DNA of 64,000 bases. It comes from Blastobasis lacticolella (lineage: Eukaryota > Arthropoda > Insecta > Lepidoptera > Blastobasidae). The stretch lies in assembly GCA_905147135.1 (NCBI GenBank), contig LR990044.1, positions 11,846,122-11,910,121 on the forward strand, in the 5' to 3' direction. The position numbers were made by a program, and so were the translations under genes. The notes under the pieces were generated by a model that saw only the letters and a program-made list of their open reading frames with translations, searched no databases and had not been told where the DNA came from. This document shows positions 1 to 11,165 of this stretch, piece by piece. Positions within the stretch are counted from its first letter, which is position 1; the number at the start of each line of letters is the position of its first letter.

Positions 1-1549
1 GTTGCGTTCGCGCGGAACACTTTTCAAAACTGTTCAGCTGACTGCATGATATTTCGCTGAATACATTTTTCACAAAGCCTGCCATCACTGTCTTCTTTTC
101 TATGCAGGCTTTGATGCAGACATCGAGGGGGAACAAGATTAGAATTAGAATGGTATTTTGCGAATGCTCACTGGAGCGTTCAGTTTCCAAAACGTAAACT
201 TTCCCACCTCCCGTCTGGCTGGCGAACTATTTTTGTGTACAGAAATTTCTCACTGTACCTCGATCGCTTTTAAAATAACTACACTTTTACACTGCACGTC
301 ACATGTTCCTTATTTCCTATGCATGTTTTGATGCAGTTCTCCGTTGGGGGAAGCTTTGGTACTTGAATTTCACTTTACGTGTCATCGTAGCATACACTTG
401 AGCACTACATTATCAGTTCAGTGCCTCCATTGAATATGCATTACCTTGAAGCGGTGAAGAGGATATGGCGCGATGTAATTCTATGCGCTGAATCAATATG
501 TTGTTATATTAATACCAGACAATTTCTATATTCCGCGTATAATAACTGGTTGTGTGCGTGTGTGTGTTATCTTATTAGGTACTTTACATTTTTGTATCGT
601 AGAAGAATCTTTTAAAAACAATCCATTGGAATTTGAAATTTTCTTAGGATTAGACAGCTATTTAAAAAGTCAAAAGTATAGTGCAGCGACTCTCGCTAAA
701 TAGCGTTGCCTAGACAGGATTTTTAAGTATTGAATTGAATATCCAAAGTTATTCGGAAAGGTATTTTGTGCAAAGTTACGTTAGTTTTAGTACCTTTTCT
801 GCCAAAAAGTCTATATTTTTTGTATTATAAGCAATAAAAAAAATTTCATTCATTATTTTTCCACAATTAACGGTCACGTCTTTTATGAAGATCGTGTCTA
901 ATCAACGCTATCTGTTACAATTATTTCCACGATTTTTTTAAGTACACTAGGTTTTTCTTTTTATAATCTCCCATTCTTAAGATCTTCTTTAAAAAAAAAC
1001 AGCAATATTATTCCACCGTCTACGAGTCCAAGTCTCCATGTATGCGCGCGCGTCGTAAAGAGTTATAGCATGTATAAAAGGCAGCGATACAGTGTGTGCG
1101 CGACAATGTTGCATCGTAGAAAATGAAGTTTGAATAGAGAATGCCGCATTGGCTGCAGGCTGGAGGGAATTGGGCAGGTGCGGACGGATTCAGGAATCAG
1201 CATTACCCGCCGGGAGTCGGGCAACCTTGTTGTGACGGTATTTGCATACGCCGGGCGGCCAACTTACTGCATTTTACTTACAACTTACTGCATTCTATTT
1301 TTATCTCCGTCTCAGTGCTAAGCAAACGCGAAGTTTAAGACGGAGTTTGAATTGTGTACACAGTTGTCTCAGTTAATGGGCGTGACGCTGAGAATTATTG
1401 AAGTTGTGAGAGGTTGAATTGTTCTTCAAAGTTGGTAATTTGTACGTTTTCTATAAAGTTTAACGATTCAGCAATGAGTTTTCTATCTTCTTTTTAGTCG
1501 TGCATTCTTGACAAAGTAGTCGTGGTCATGTGTCGAGTTTCATATATAA
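1..1549. other. Intergenic or intronic spacer
   Basis: AT-rich sequence in which I see no gene. It holds a pair of similar segments near its left end (listed separately) and a short GT-rich run near 550-570. The short ORFs here show no protein-like composition. Confidence 0.5.
91..352 (+). repeat. Two related copies of a short repeat
   Basis: The segments at about 91-134 and 305-352 share the core CTATGCA-G-TTTTGATGCAG and both run into a G-rich GGGGGAA block. They lie 214 bp apart in the same orientation. The wording resembles an interspersed lepidopteran repeat, but I cannot name the family. Confidence 0.4.
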
Positions 1550-1725
1550 AACACTAGCTTTGTCACATTGATTACACAAAAATCTTAACCATTTTCATGA
1601 AATTTATACACCAAAACCTTCCTCGTGTATCACTCTATTGGTGAAAATCGAATGTAAATTCAGTAGTTTTGAAACTTATCGCGAACAGGCGGTCAGACAA
1701 ACAGACGCGGCGTGAGATTTATGAG
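1550..1725 (+). repeat. Degenerate TE 3'-end-like repeat
   Basis: The block AACCTTCCTCGTGTATCACT followed by CTATT and a GTAGTTTT motif resembles, in diverged form, the repeat at 18085-18278. A run of GACAGACAAACAGACG-type sequence follows, as is usual at the end of such copies. Family membership is inferred. Confidence 0.4.
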
Positions 1726-1749
1726 TTTATATATATACATTTAATTGTA

Positions 1750-2020
1750 ATAAATAAATAAATAAAAATAATAAATAATCGTGAACAAATTCACACAGCG
1801 CCATCTAGCCCCAAACTAAGCAAAGCTTGTACTATGGGTGCTAGCTAACTGATATACTACTTATATAATTTTTAAATACATACTTATTATACATAGAACA
1901 CCCAGATCCGTAACAGAAATTAAAATTCATCATTTGAATTTCTGCCCGGCCGAGAATCGAATCCGAGATCTCTTGCGTGGTTGACTGGCATGTTGACCAC
2001 TGAACCACTCAGGTCGTCAA
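1750..2020 (-). mobile_element. tRNA-derived SINE, family B, near full length
   Basis: Read on the minus strand, the copy starts with a tRNA-like head: an A-box-like CCTGAGTGGTTCAGTGG (plus 1997-2013) and a B-box-like GGATTCGATTC (plus 1954-1964). A unique body follows (AATTTCTGTTACGG, the GGGTGTT block, GGCTAGATGGCGCTGTG) and it ends in an (AAAT)-type tail at plus 1750-1780. Partial copies of the same body occur at 23998-24208, 48385-48431 and 49970-50133, so this is an interspersed element and not a tRNA gene. Confidence 0.8.
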
Positions 2021-2797
2021 AATTATTCTTGGTAATATGTATTTCATCCTTGTGTGTTATTATTATTATTGTACCAATGTATCTAACATAATTGACAATT
2101 ACTTTAATTTATATTACGTCGCTTCAAAATGACGCCGAAATTTCATCTAGATTAGATATAGACAGCTCAATAAACAATTTCGTTATACGCACTTCAATAA
2201 ATTACAAGTTTAATACTGGTGTCTATATCTAGATCATTGACACCAGCAAATCAAATTCTCATTCTGAGACAATTTCAATAACTGAAATTAATTACATTAA
2301 GTTACAGCACATTGCAAATGAAGTTTCTTTGAAGTTCTATTAACTGTTATACGAGTCACTTTCAATCAGAGTTTCAATAAATACCAAATTGTATCTTGTG
2401 TCTATCTCTCAGACGAAGTCGATACTCTCTCTGGCTGAAGCATTCAACACTATGAAATACATATTTTAGGGTCTGTCGCGGTTGTCGTGCCATCTTTCAT
2501 TGCAACTCTTGTCAAAATCACATATTCAGTGCTGGTGCATTTTTCATGTTTCATCTGCGGCGCTGCATCATAGTAAACTTTTACGGCTTTCCCGGTGTGC
2601 CACAGGGCTCGCTTTTTGGGCCACAGGTTATTAATAGTAACAACATACATTAAGTTGCGTTCCCATGCAAAGTGCGTCCTGCACGATATTCGGAAATGTT
2701 CGTCAATTTCTACAAATAGGATTCCTAATTACAAAAGAAGTTTCGCCGAGAGGGGGAAGGTAATAAGCAAAACTATAATTAGTGGGCCGGACCATAT

Positions 2798-2809
2798 CAA
2801 GATGGCGGC
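2798..2809 (+). promoter_or_regulatory. YY1/Pho-like motif CAAGATGGCGGC
   Basis: This matches the known YY1 family site AANATGGCGGC exactly; Pleiohomeotic is the insect homologue. A single site has little predictive value alone, but further good matches lie at 35.7-37.9 kb. Confidence 0.3.
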
Positions 2810-3240
2810 AGCAGCACGCGACCCGATTACGCGCCAACACAGCCGGCACGACCGGATCTGATAGTGCGTACCGATCTTTTAATTTAATTAATTGCTTGTC
2901 GCTATTGAATTCTGTATTCAAATCTGCTTTTTCAATGAAACTGTTGAAATGCTTAAATGTTTTGGTGTATAGAAAATAGGAAAACTAAACACTAAGTTCA
3001 GTCTCACGGTTTCCACATAAACGTTGTTTCTAATAAAGACAAGAACAAAGTTCATATTCAGAACTAGACGGTTTGTTTTTCCTAACTACCACCTTATTAC
3101 TCTTTGTTGAACTCCGGCAATTTTGGTACAAATTCTTTCAAACTTCCGTCATATTTCTGTTTGGAAATTTACGTGTAGCAAAACTCGACTTCATTGGGGT
3201 AATTGTTTTATCGCATGAGCACGGCGCAGCGGTCAGGCGA

Positions 3241-3269
3241 GGGGGCGGCAGGGGGAGGGGGGGGGGGGG
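3241..3269 (+). repeat. G-rich run
   Basis: Five G, then GG, then five G, then thirteen G within 29 bp. It could form a G-quadruplex in vitro. Homopolymers this long are also error-prone, so its exact length is uncertain. Confidence 0.7.
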
Positions 3270-4839
3270 TGTCGTGGACCCTCACAGCTGGAGTTCAGAG
3301 GAAGAAAGTTATAATAAACCAGCGCACGTTCCAAAGATGCTATCACACTAAATTATTTTGGTCAAGGATAGTTTAAGCAAACAATGATTATGAATATTAT
3401 AATTTGTGAGGCCAGGTAAAAAAGGGGTCGCTACAGGCCTGTAATTGAAATGACCCAAATTTTTTACCCTCCCGTATCTATGCAGTGGGCCGACCCCCCA
3501 TTATCATTCGAACGCTCTATTAGCGACAGAGATTCAGGCGCTTCCGAATGCTTTTATCTGGTTGATTTCGAGACGGTCGCAATCAATCAGATCGACATTT
3601 CAATCGACAATAGCTCATACATCATTCGCATGAAAATCGTGACAATACGTAATAGGGCGGTTCGCGGCGCGTCGCGGCGCCGCAAGCAAAGCGTCCGCCA
3701 TCGTTTCATTTGATGGATTACATAGCGATTACAGTCAACAGGAAATCCGCGTATTTTTCATTTGGCAATTGTAACGGTGCGCTATCAAAACCCGTTGTAA
3801 CATGGCACCGATTAGATTAACGGCACACAATTGGCTTACATGGAAACTTTGCCCCATTAGCTTCTGTAATACTCGCCGTATTGGATTAATTCGGAACGCG
3901 CCCCGGGGCGTTGCGTTCGTGCCTTTATCGCGGCTGTCTGTAACAATAGCATGGACAAAGTAGAAATTAAATATTTTGCGTGTTCCGTGCCACCACTTTG
4001 GGGCACAGTGAAAAACTTGAGTCGTTTACGTGAAAATGAGCTGTGCCGATAGCGTGGTGACAAAATGGTGACTATTTTTTACGGCCTAAGTTTGTCTACT
4101 CGGCTGCCTTAACCCTTTTTATCCTCGGTCGGATGGGCGAAATGATAGAGGTTCCAGTATTTGTAAAAGCTAAACAACACCGACTAAATTGTTTATTTGT
4201 TTCTTTCCAAATATATTTTATTAACAAATTAATAATTTATGTACTTTTATATATATTATTTGACTAAGTAAATTATTTTAAAGATCACGGGGCGAAATCT
4301 GACTTGATCTGTGAAATTAAAACAAATCATAACTGGTTTTTAATTGTTCAGTTTAACCTTATTTTACATTTTATTTTAATACTTTTTTTAAAGTACATTA
4401 AAATCGAAATTAATTGTGGAGCCGTCGGCAGATTGTACCTTTTTGTATGAAAATATATTTTTTCAATCATCTACATAAACAGTAGGCGACCCGTGATCGC
4501 GAAAACTAGAGTGATATGCCTACAAACCCACAAAATGTTGTTACTATACGCCATGGGTATACATTTCATACTACGTGCGTGTCCAATTATTTTTATATAT
4601 TGTTAAAACGCCAGCCAAAGCGAGCCAATTATAGGCAAGAGGAATTTCATGTTAGTCCTTAACAGTGACAACGCACTTGCGTTTATGCATTTTTGTTACC
4701 TTCAAGCCTGCAATCGTAGATGTTGTGAGTGACGGTCACCGCTAACCATCTGGTGGGCTGTATAGGCCTCAAATCTGACATTTACTCGCCTAGAATCGGT
4801 CCTAGATTATAAACTAACTCACAGAACACGTCGGAAAAC

Positions 4840-5050
4840 TCCCGATCAAGTGTACAAATAGTCAAATATTTCGTAAACTACTAAACCGATTATAATAAAA
4901 CAAAGCTTAGGAACTATTTCGATTAAACCGTCTGTCAAATAAGGAAAACCGCATCGATATAGGTACATCTTTTCGGGAGTTACGATGCCAGACACACAGA
5001 TCCACAGATCAAACTTACAACACCCTATTTTTTCGTCAGGGTTGAAACCC
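4840..5050 (+). repeat. Possible degenerate TE 3' end
   Basis: The series TTCGTAAACTACTAAACCG, AACCGCATCGATATAGG, CAGACACACAGATCCACAGA follows the order seen in RTE-type 3' ends of moths and butterflies. The copy is too diverged to place more precisely. Confidence 0.3.
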
Positions 5051-5154
5051 TCCTAAAACATATCAAGTTCTAAATCAAGTGATGAATCATCGATGCAATT
5101 CGCTGAGCGAATCACGCCCGATACTAAATGTGCCATTTACAGAAGCGCATATCT

Positions 5155-5224
5155 CTACGAGTGCTACGCGCCTACGAAAAACCAACTCACGTAGCTGCTA
5201 CGATTGTGATCTACGTGAGCTACG
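5155..5224 (+). repeat. Cluster of CTACG/CGTAG pentamers
   Basis: Seven CTACG (starting 5155, 5164, 5172, 5198, 5211, 5220 and part of 5151-5159) or CGTAG (5190) words fall within 70 bp. Because both orientations occur, the segment is partly self-complementary. The 87-residue ORF across it has no recognisable protein features. Confidence 0.5.
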
Positions 5225-6036
5225 AGCCGACATTTATTTCGCTTCAGCAGTTATTTTTGGCAATTTCTGCACGAACTATTGCTTCTACTATGTAGAATGG
5301 GCTTTTGAAAAATTATATGAATTTATAATAATGTACTTATAGGCATTTTTGCGATATACGATAAAAAGTGATGTTCTATCACGGAATATTAGGACGTATT
5401 ATTTTCGATTGTAACTTTTTATTACCCATATATCCACATTAAAATAACGGATTGCTCAATCTTTTTCATAAAAGGGCAGATATGAACAACTCTACTCAGT
5501 GACATACAAACAGACAAAATTAAGATTGAAATACGATCTATTACTCAAAACTAAGATTCTAAATTTAGCGCAAATCTTGAGATTGCGTTTTTATATGTTT
5601 GAGTCCGGAACTGGAACTTACGCGTACATCCAGCTGCAAATAATTCGGACCCCCTTACCATACTCGTACATGTATTCTGGGGGTAGTTCATTCTACAGCT
5701 GACTGCTAGTACGTAATGTGTTTGAGTTTGGTCAGATTACATTGATAGCGTTACTCAAGTAAAACTTTAAAGTACTAAGTGTACTCGAAACACGCTAAAC
5801 GTGACGATATTAAAAATAATTCAAATTCCAGCTACAAATTTTGTACACTTTCATTTCATATTAAAGTCAAACTTCGAGTAGAGAATCTGGAGTTCGATAA
5901 ATGTTTAATTCTTGTTAGCTAAGTTAAGAAATTATCGATTTTCTATTAGCGTCAGTATTGCTCGAGTTTGATGAGTACATACGTCTGTATATATAGGCAT
6001 CGGCATACACGTGTCGCTGAGTCGGATGCGAGAGCC
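5225..6036. other. AT-rich spacer
   Basis: I see no gene, repeat family or regulatory signal that I can support here. Confidence 0.5.
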
Positions 6037-6150
6037 AACGGCTTACGTCGCGAGGATGCCGTAGACCGGGGCGTAGTGGAGAAGAATGAGTCGGAAAGCG
6101 GACCCTGGCAGAGGCCGGGATAAACGCTAGGACGATGATGTTGATACACG
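6037..6150 (+). mobile_element. LINE C-terminal remnant with GAT-rich tail
   Basis: The last codons before TAG (6128-6130) read W-R-R-M-S-R-K-A-D-P-G-R-G-R-D-K-R, a C-terminal ending I recognise from lepidopteran non-LTR retrotransposons. The preceding residues N-G-L-R-R-E-D-A-V-D-R-G lie in a different frame, so one small indel has broken the reading frame near 6078. The tail GACGATGATGTTGAT follows the stop. It is a 5'-truncated dead fragment. Confidence 0.6.
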
Positions 6151-6173
6151 AGACCTCTCTCATAGGCCAGCAA

Positions 6174-6276
6174 CGTATTCTTGACACTTGGCGTTCCATT
6201 TCCATGGGCGGCGGTGAGCAATTACCATCAGGTGATCAGCTTGGAAGTTTGTCGTCTTTTTATGTAAAAAATAGTA
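6174..6276 (+). mobile_element. 3' end of a LINE (family C)
   Basis: The sequence GGCGGCGGTGAGCAATTACC followed by ATCAGGTGA and a run into TTTTTATGTAAAAAA corresponds to the 3' end of the element better preserved at 52286-52631. Other copies are on the minus strand at 7160-7275, 39720-39808 and 40690-40800. Confidence 0.6.
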
Positions 6277-6278
6277 TC

Positions 6279-6547
6279 CTTATTGTACTCTCGCACGCTA
6301 GGGCCCGGGTCCGTCTTTAACATGATCAGGTAATTACAGTACTGCCATCCGACCTTCGCGACCCTTTTAACAGTCCTCCAGTCCGCTAATTTACTAGTCT
6401 GGATTGAATTGTTATTGGATCGCTGTACAAAACTTCAAACTACCATTGAGCTGCTTTTACGATCCAATTACAATCAATCGAGTCATTAGTAAATTAGCGG
6501 ACTTTAGGCCCAGATGGGATCATGGTTACACATTCAGTCGTCTGAGT
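6279..6547 (-). mobile_element. SINE family A copy, interrupted
   Basis: The body words CGCACGCTAGGGCCCGGGTC and ATGATCAGGTAATTACAGT on one side, and GGGATCATGGTTACACATTC on the other, belong to family A (compare 29613-29982 reverse-complemented). The middle is replaced by an inverted-repeat insertion at about 6371-6505. The tRNA head is missing. Confidence 0.7.
6371..6505. mobile_element. Small inverted-repeat element (MITE-like) inside a SINE
   Basis: The left end AGTCCGCTAATTTACTA (6380-) and right end TAGTAAATTAGCGGACT (-6503) are inverted copies. Similarity continues inward for about 45 bp (GATTG, ATTGGATCG) with mismatches and small gaps. Sister SINE copies lack this segment, which supports insertion. 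TTAA precedes it at 6367-6370 and TTAG follows, so a TTAA target is possible but unproven. There is no transposase. Confidence 0.6.
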
Positions 6548-7159
6548 TATATGTTCTAGGAAATCCGACTCTCAAAGCCAGTAACCAGAAACACACAATG
6601 TAAGTGGGTAACAATAGTTATTAAAAATTCAAATGTAGTAAATGGATACAGGGAGCGACGTATCCACATTTAGAACTTATTCTATGAAAATATACTCACA
6701 AGACAATGTAATAGGTTCTATTTTGAGACGGCGTTTACTAAATTAATTCTAAGATACTGTACTAATCTAAATAACCTATTATATTAGGCAATCTAAATTT
6801 GAGTAAGATGAGTGGGTTCAATCCTACTAACGTTACAAATGTGAAAGTTCATGAACGTATTTATTTCTATTTTTAGGTTTGGTACAGTAAAGTATTCTAT
6901 CTCTCACGTACCTTTTTGTGTTACCGAGATCGCGAGTAAAAGCTATTAAACGTTATTACAGGGAAGTATAATTGAATGTTAACATTTTTATATTATTTTA
7001 ATAAGTTATTGATGTTACACTTTGGACAGGCAGCGCGCGCGAGTGCATATCCGTCGGGACCGACGGTTTAACTTGAATGGATTATACATTGCCATCTTAG
7101 ATACTAGCTCAAACCGCAACAGAGTAAAAGGCGATGTATCGAGCCTTCAATAATTGCTT
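6548..7159. other. Spacer
   Basis: AT-rich sequence without a recognisable gene or repeat, apart from a short GC-rich patch around 7028-7060. Confidence 0.5.
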
Positions 7160-7275
7160 ATTTTTATTTAATACGGCAGACAAATAGGCATGCGGGCCAC
7201 CTGATGGAAAGTGGTCACCGCAGCCTATGGACATGGAACACCAGCGGTGCTACCAATGCGTTGCCCGCCTCAAAT
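7160..7275 (-). mobile_element. LINE 3' end (family C), minus strand
   Basis: Plus-strand words GCGGGCCACCTGATGGAAAG and GTGGTCACCGCAGCC are the reverse complement of the 3' end at 52540-52620. AT-rich tail sequence lies on the left, as expected for minus orientation. The copy keeps only about 115 bp of the element. Confidence 0.7.
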
Positions 7276-7860
7276 TATTTAAGCGGACGTGTCCGATGGA
7301 CATGAACTCGCGCGCACACAATATATATGATGTTACTAATATTTGATGTCACTATAAATATTTTAGATATATTTTATATTTACACACAGTTAATTAACAC
7401 AGTTAAAAGTACACGAGACTGCAATATACTACAAAATTCACATGGCTTATTACGGATATATTTTTAGACGTATACCTACATAAAATTTTATCTTAGCTAC
7501 CTATTTGCGGGCGGTATTACCCTCAAGACAACATAGTGGGGGGTTCAGGGCCGGAGTGGGGGGTCGAAGGAGCGAAGGAGCGATTAAAAGTCTCTCGTAA
7601 AAGCACAAGTACCCAGTCTCATACGAACGTAATAAAGTATTAACGCAGCTGCCGACCCGCCAGTCCTCATCCCGGTTTATGGACTACAGTTTTTAATAAC
7701 ACTACATTTTATACGGATTTACAACCAAATTGTACCTACTTATTCCGAGGCGGCGAACAAAGGTGTTAATGTAATGTTGTTGCATTAAACTTGTTTATTC
7801 TAATTTGCTAACGAGGTGAAAAACTAGAGTAACGAAATGCATAGAAATGAAAGGTGTTCA
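7276..7860. other. Spacer with G-rich patch
   Basis: No gene is seen. At 7538-7585 there is a G-rich patch with two GGGGGG runs and a repeated GAAGGAGC word. Confidence 0.5.
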
Positions 7861-7866
7861 GAATTA

Positions 7867-8115
7867 TAATGCATCAGGCGTTTTAAACTAGACCAGGCCG
7901 AAATTCCTGATGCATTAAAATTAATACCTGTTTCCTCTAGCGTTTGGGCTCGCAGTTAAAAATATCCTTAAAAGATTTAAAAACTGCAGAGGATAAATAT
8001 ATTTTTTTAAATAGAGTTTTTAACTGCGGGCCCAAACGCCTGACGAAAAATAATAATTTTAATTAATTCGGTGTTTCGGCCCGCGGGCCAAAACCAGACC
8101 GGGCCAAAATGCCTG
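7867..8115. repeat. Complex foldback/direct repeat module
   Basis: There are two nested structures. Arms TAATGCATCAGG (7867-7878) and its complement (7906-7917) are perfect over 12 bp. Arms of 23 bp at 7940-7962 and 8017-8039 match with one mismatch and enclose an inner TATCCT/AGGATA pair. In addition, a 26-bp segment at 7885-7910 (AAACTAGACC-AGGCCGAAAT) recurs as a direct repeat at 8090-8115. No ORF is present. It looks like a foldback or MITE-like element of unknown family. Confidence 0.65.
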
Positions 8116-11100
8116 AATATTCGAAAATTATTTAATCAAAAACTTTATTACACAAATTACAGCAATTGGCAGACTTGAAAATGAAATGAAAATAATAATG
8201 AAATATGAAAAATTAAAGCAATCACAAGCACAAGATGTTTAGAGTAATACCCAGAAACATAACACGCGCCACGTGAAATATTAGAGGCACGCATTAGACA
8301 AAGTGGAATCCACAGACCGCGTCCCAAGTGCGTATTAATTTAAAGTGAGCCAGAACGAGGCGCCTGTCAAGGTATCATAATATGAAGCCGCGATTTCATA
8401 AAGCATTCCCCACGTGACAGCTTACCTCAGTACCTCTCTGCACTCATTAACTCGACTTTATTAACTGCACTCACTTCGTGTCTGTCAGTAATTTAGGCGG
8501 GCCCGTATATCATATTCACCACTCATTCTGTATGTAGAGAGATCATACCGAATTTACTAGCTTTTAGTCTAGGAAGCTTTAGTATCGTGGTCTTAGATTA
8601 TGAGAGAGGTTACCGTTAAACTACCGCGCTAGCAAGCACAGTTGTTTTAAAGAAAAACTTCCTCATTCTTGCTATAAATTAATATTATATAAAAACTTGG
8701 ACAGAACGATAGGTGCTCCTCCAATGTGTGTGGTTTCAGTATTAGCGAATACAGCGTTATCGATTACCGATTTGCACCTGATAACTCGTATTTGCATTTG
8801 GAACGGGCACCTTAAGATATTCACCGGAGCTATATCGATTGCTGAACCGATAAAAAGTTAAGGTTTATGGGCCCCAATAAAAAAACTCTGTTAGTCATTG
8901 TAATCCTTTTACCATTCATCTTCGCAGACACGAAAAGGCTTTCCCGGGAGCGCGGGCTAATTCCGAATGCACCTCCAATCGTAAAAGAAGTCGTAAAGAA
9001 GCGAGTCTCCCCTCGAACCGATGCACGGGCATCAGGGAACAAATAGTTGATTTCTTATTGGCTTCCGCCCAGACACAGATTGAAAATTCGCCATAAAGAC
9101 ATTGGGACACGCCCGCCAGGATTAAAGGGGGGAACTAATAAAGAAAAGTTTTGCGACACCGTATTTTTAGCGAACGCGCTCTTAAAACTTGTGACCTTTA
9201 TTAGGTTCTCGGCGCAGGCGCCGCTGTCCAATAGATTAGAAAGCGCTCGGCACGTTGCGGAGGGCTACGGGTAGCGGGGCGGAACGGGCTTCAACGCAGT
9301 ATTTAGTGGCTTCAGCTACTGGCTAGATTAGTTTTTTGAAGTAATTGAAATTAAATTGATCAAAAACAAAAAGACTGTGCTCAAGTTTAACAAAAAGCAG
9401 ACCGCATAAGCGTTGTCACTGGACTAGACTGATTTGCATCATGCCTAGAATCAAGAGTAGAGAGTCTAGCTAGAATAACAGAAAAGAATTTAGCTCGACT
9501 GCAAAAATAGCTACGGCGGCGGCTATCCAGATGGACTTCACGTCCTTCAGAGAGACAAAATGCAAAAGGCAAAAAACGCAAGATACACTAACCTCTCATC
9601 TCCAGGAATGTAGTGACAGCAAATACACGACAATAAAGGCAAAAACACGGCAATAAACACGCTCGCGAACCGCGTCGTGGCGCACACGGCGTCGAATAGG
9701 AAACGGGGTAATGTGAATTTCATTTGCATAAATTATCGCAAGGAGCGCAGTGTACCCGAGTCTCCTTGTTTACCCAACACGCCGTGATCGCCCATTGGGA
9801 TTCATTCACTCCGGCTCTTAAGAGTTAAGCAGGGGGTGAGCCGCGCAAATTGGAGAAAAAACTCCCCATCTTATGACAGGCCGAGGTTTCATTACGAAGC
9901 ATGCGTCCACGCGGCTCACCCGAGTAGTAAATTCCGCCGGCGTATAGCTACATAATTTCACACACGCCTCGACTCATCGTTCGGCGAAATATTAAGGCGT
10001 ATAAAATTTTATTACGACCATTACCCCCTTACCTACTCTGTTCTCTCTATAAACATTTTCCGTGTCCCCGTTTTCCCCCGCGCGAGCGCCGCGTCGCGCA
10101 ACTTTCGCTTTGCCTTATTTCCCTCTAATGCCACATTTGTGTCTTAATAACGAACGGTATTATGTTACCGACGCTGCCGTTGTTTGATTTTCAATCTCCT
10201 GAGATTGCAGATCTCCTTCGCTTCGTTAATGGGCCGTGCTTCGACAATGTTTTTTTCCGAAACACTATATCGGGGATTCGGGCTTTATTGCGTATTATTT
10301 AAACAGCTTATTGATTATTGGAGTCCGCGCCGCGCTGAATTGGATCCATTTTTAATATCGCTCCTCTTTGAACGGTAAACTGGAAAGTGATTTCATATTA
10401 TGAAGTCAAATGAGATGTTTATTTTCACTCAACGTGAAAGCGGCATGCATAATCCGATCAGTGCCGGAATACGTATTTGGTTTGCGTTGCACTTTTATTG
10501 CCGTTCAATTGTTTCAGTTTCAGTTTATTGCTCTTCTAGGTAGAATATCTACCTATTATTCCTGTATCGATCCAAGCGTTCAGAAGGGTATAAAAATCCA
10601 CGAGAGGTAGGTAGATATCTCATGTTGAGTGTATGTAATATGCGGTTGCAGGCGGTGAGCCCTCATCGCGCGGTAATCGTCACGAGCGGGCGCGGGGCAC
10701 GCGCCACCGGTACGCTATCACACCCCGATATTGCTACCTGTTTGTCTCCCGTATTGACTACACCACTCCACCGCACACCTTCTGTTGTTATTTTTTCTTA
10801 TTGCTCCTTCCCGTAGCTATTCATCGAAATGGGACGCGATCCAGCGCAACTATTGGCTTCATATTGTCATTCCGATGAGCAAGGGTTCCTTTCCAATATC
10901 GCGAGTTGGATTGCTTTGTTTTTGCCGGTGATTTGGTTTGCTTGTAAAATTGAACAAAGTACCTAGATGGGAATATATTGTAAGTATAGAGTACAATAAA
11001 ATTCACCAAATCATTTACAATTAAACGCATTATTTTACGAAATAGATGAGCTTCGCGGGGCACCGTCAACTCAGCCCAGTACCGAATTGCCTTAGAATGT

Positions 11101-11119
11101 AACAGTTCCCAAGTTTTTT
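8116..11119. other. Unique, GC-richer noncoding sequence
   Basis: No gene or repeat family is recognised. The stretch contains three octamer words ATTTGCAT (8790-8797, 9432-9439, 9722-9729) and several TAAT-rich patches set in GC-rich sequence. This would be compatible with conserved regulatory DNA, which only alignment can test. Confidence 0.4.
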
Positions 11120-11165
11120 ACAGTTTATAATCTACAACGTAAGGTACGTTGTAGATTATAACTGT
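11120..11165. repeat. Near-perfect hairpin, 3-nt loop
   Basis: The left arm 11120-11141 (ACAGTTTATAATCTACAACG plus TA) and right arm 11145-11165 are complementary over their whole length except for one extra T in the left arm. The loop is AGG. A second small inverted pair, CGTTAG/CTAACG, lies just after it (11178-11183, 11192-11197) and reuses the GATTATAA word. Confidence 0.9.

Larger units (their letters stand above)
2021..4839. other. Spacer, mixed AT-rich and GC-rich
   Basis: No gene is seen. At 2180-2235 and 2345-2415 there are two similar segments (GTTATACG, then TTCAATAAAT, then TGTCTAT-TCT), suggesting an old tandem duplication. From 3420 to 4060 the sequence is GC-richer and unique, with many Y/R-balanced blocks typical of insect noncoding conserved DNA; conservation itself cannot be judged from one sequence. 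Confidence 0.4.

Noticed and set aside
9770..9860. Possible 5S rRNA-like segment (AACACGCCGTGATCGCCC, TTAAGCAGGGGG)
   Set aside because: Only short words resemble 5S RNA; the internal control region and overall length do not fit.
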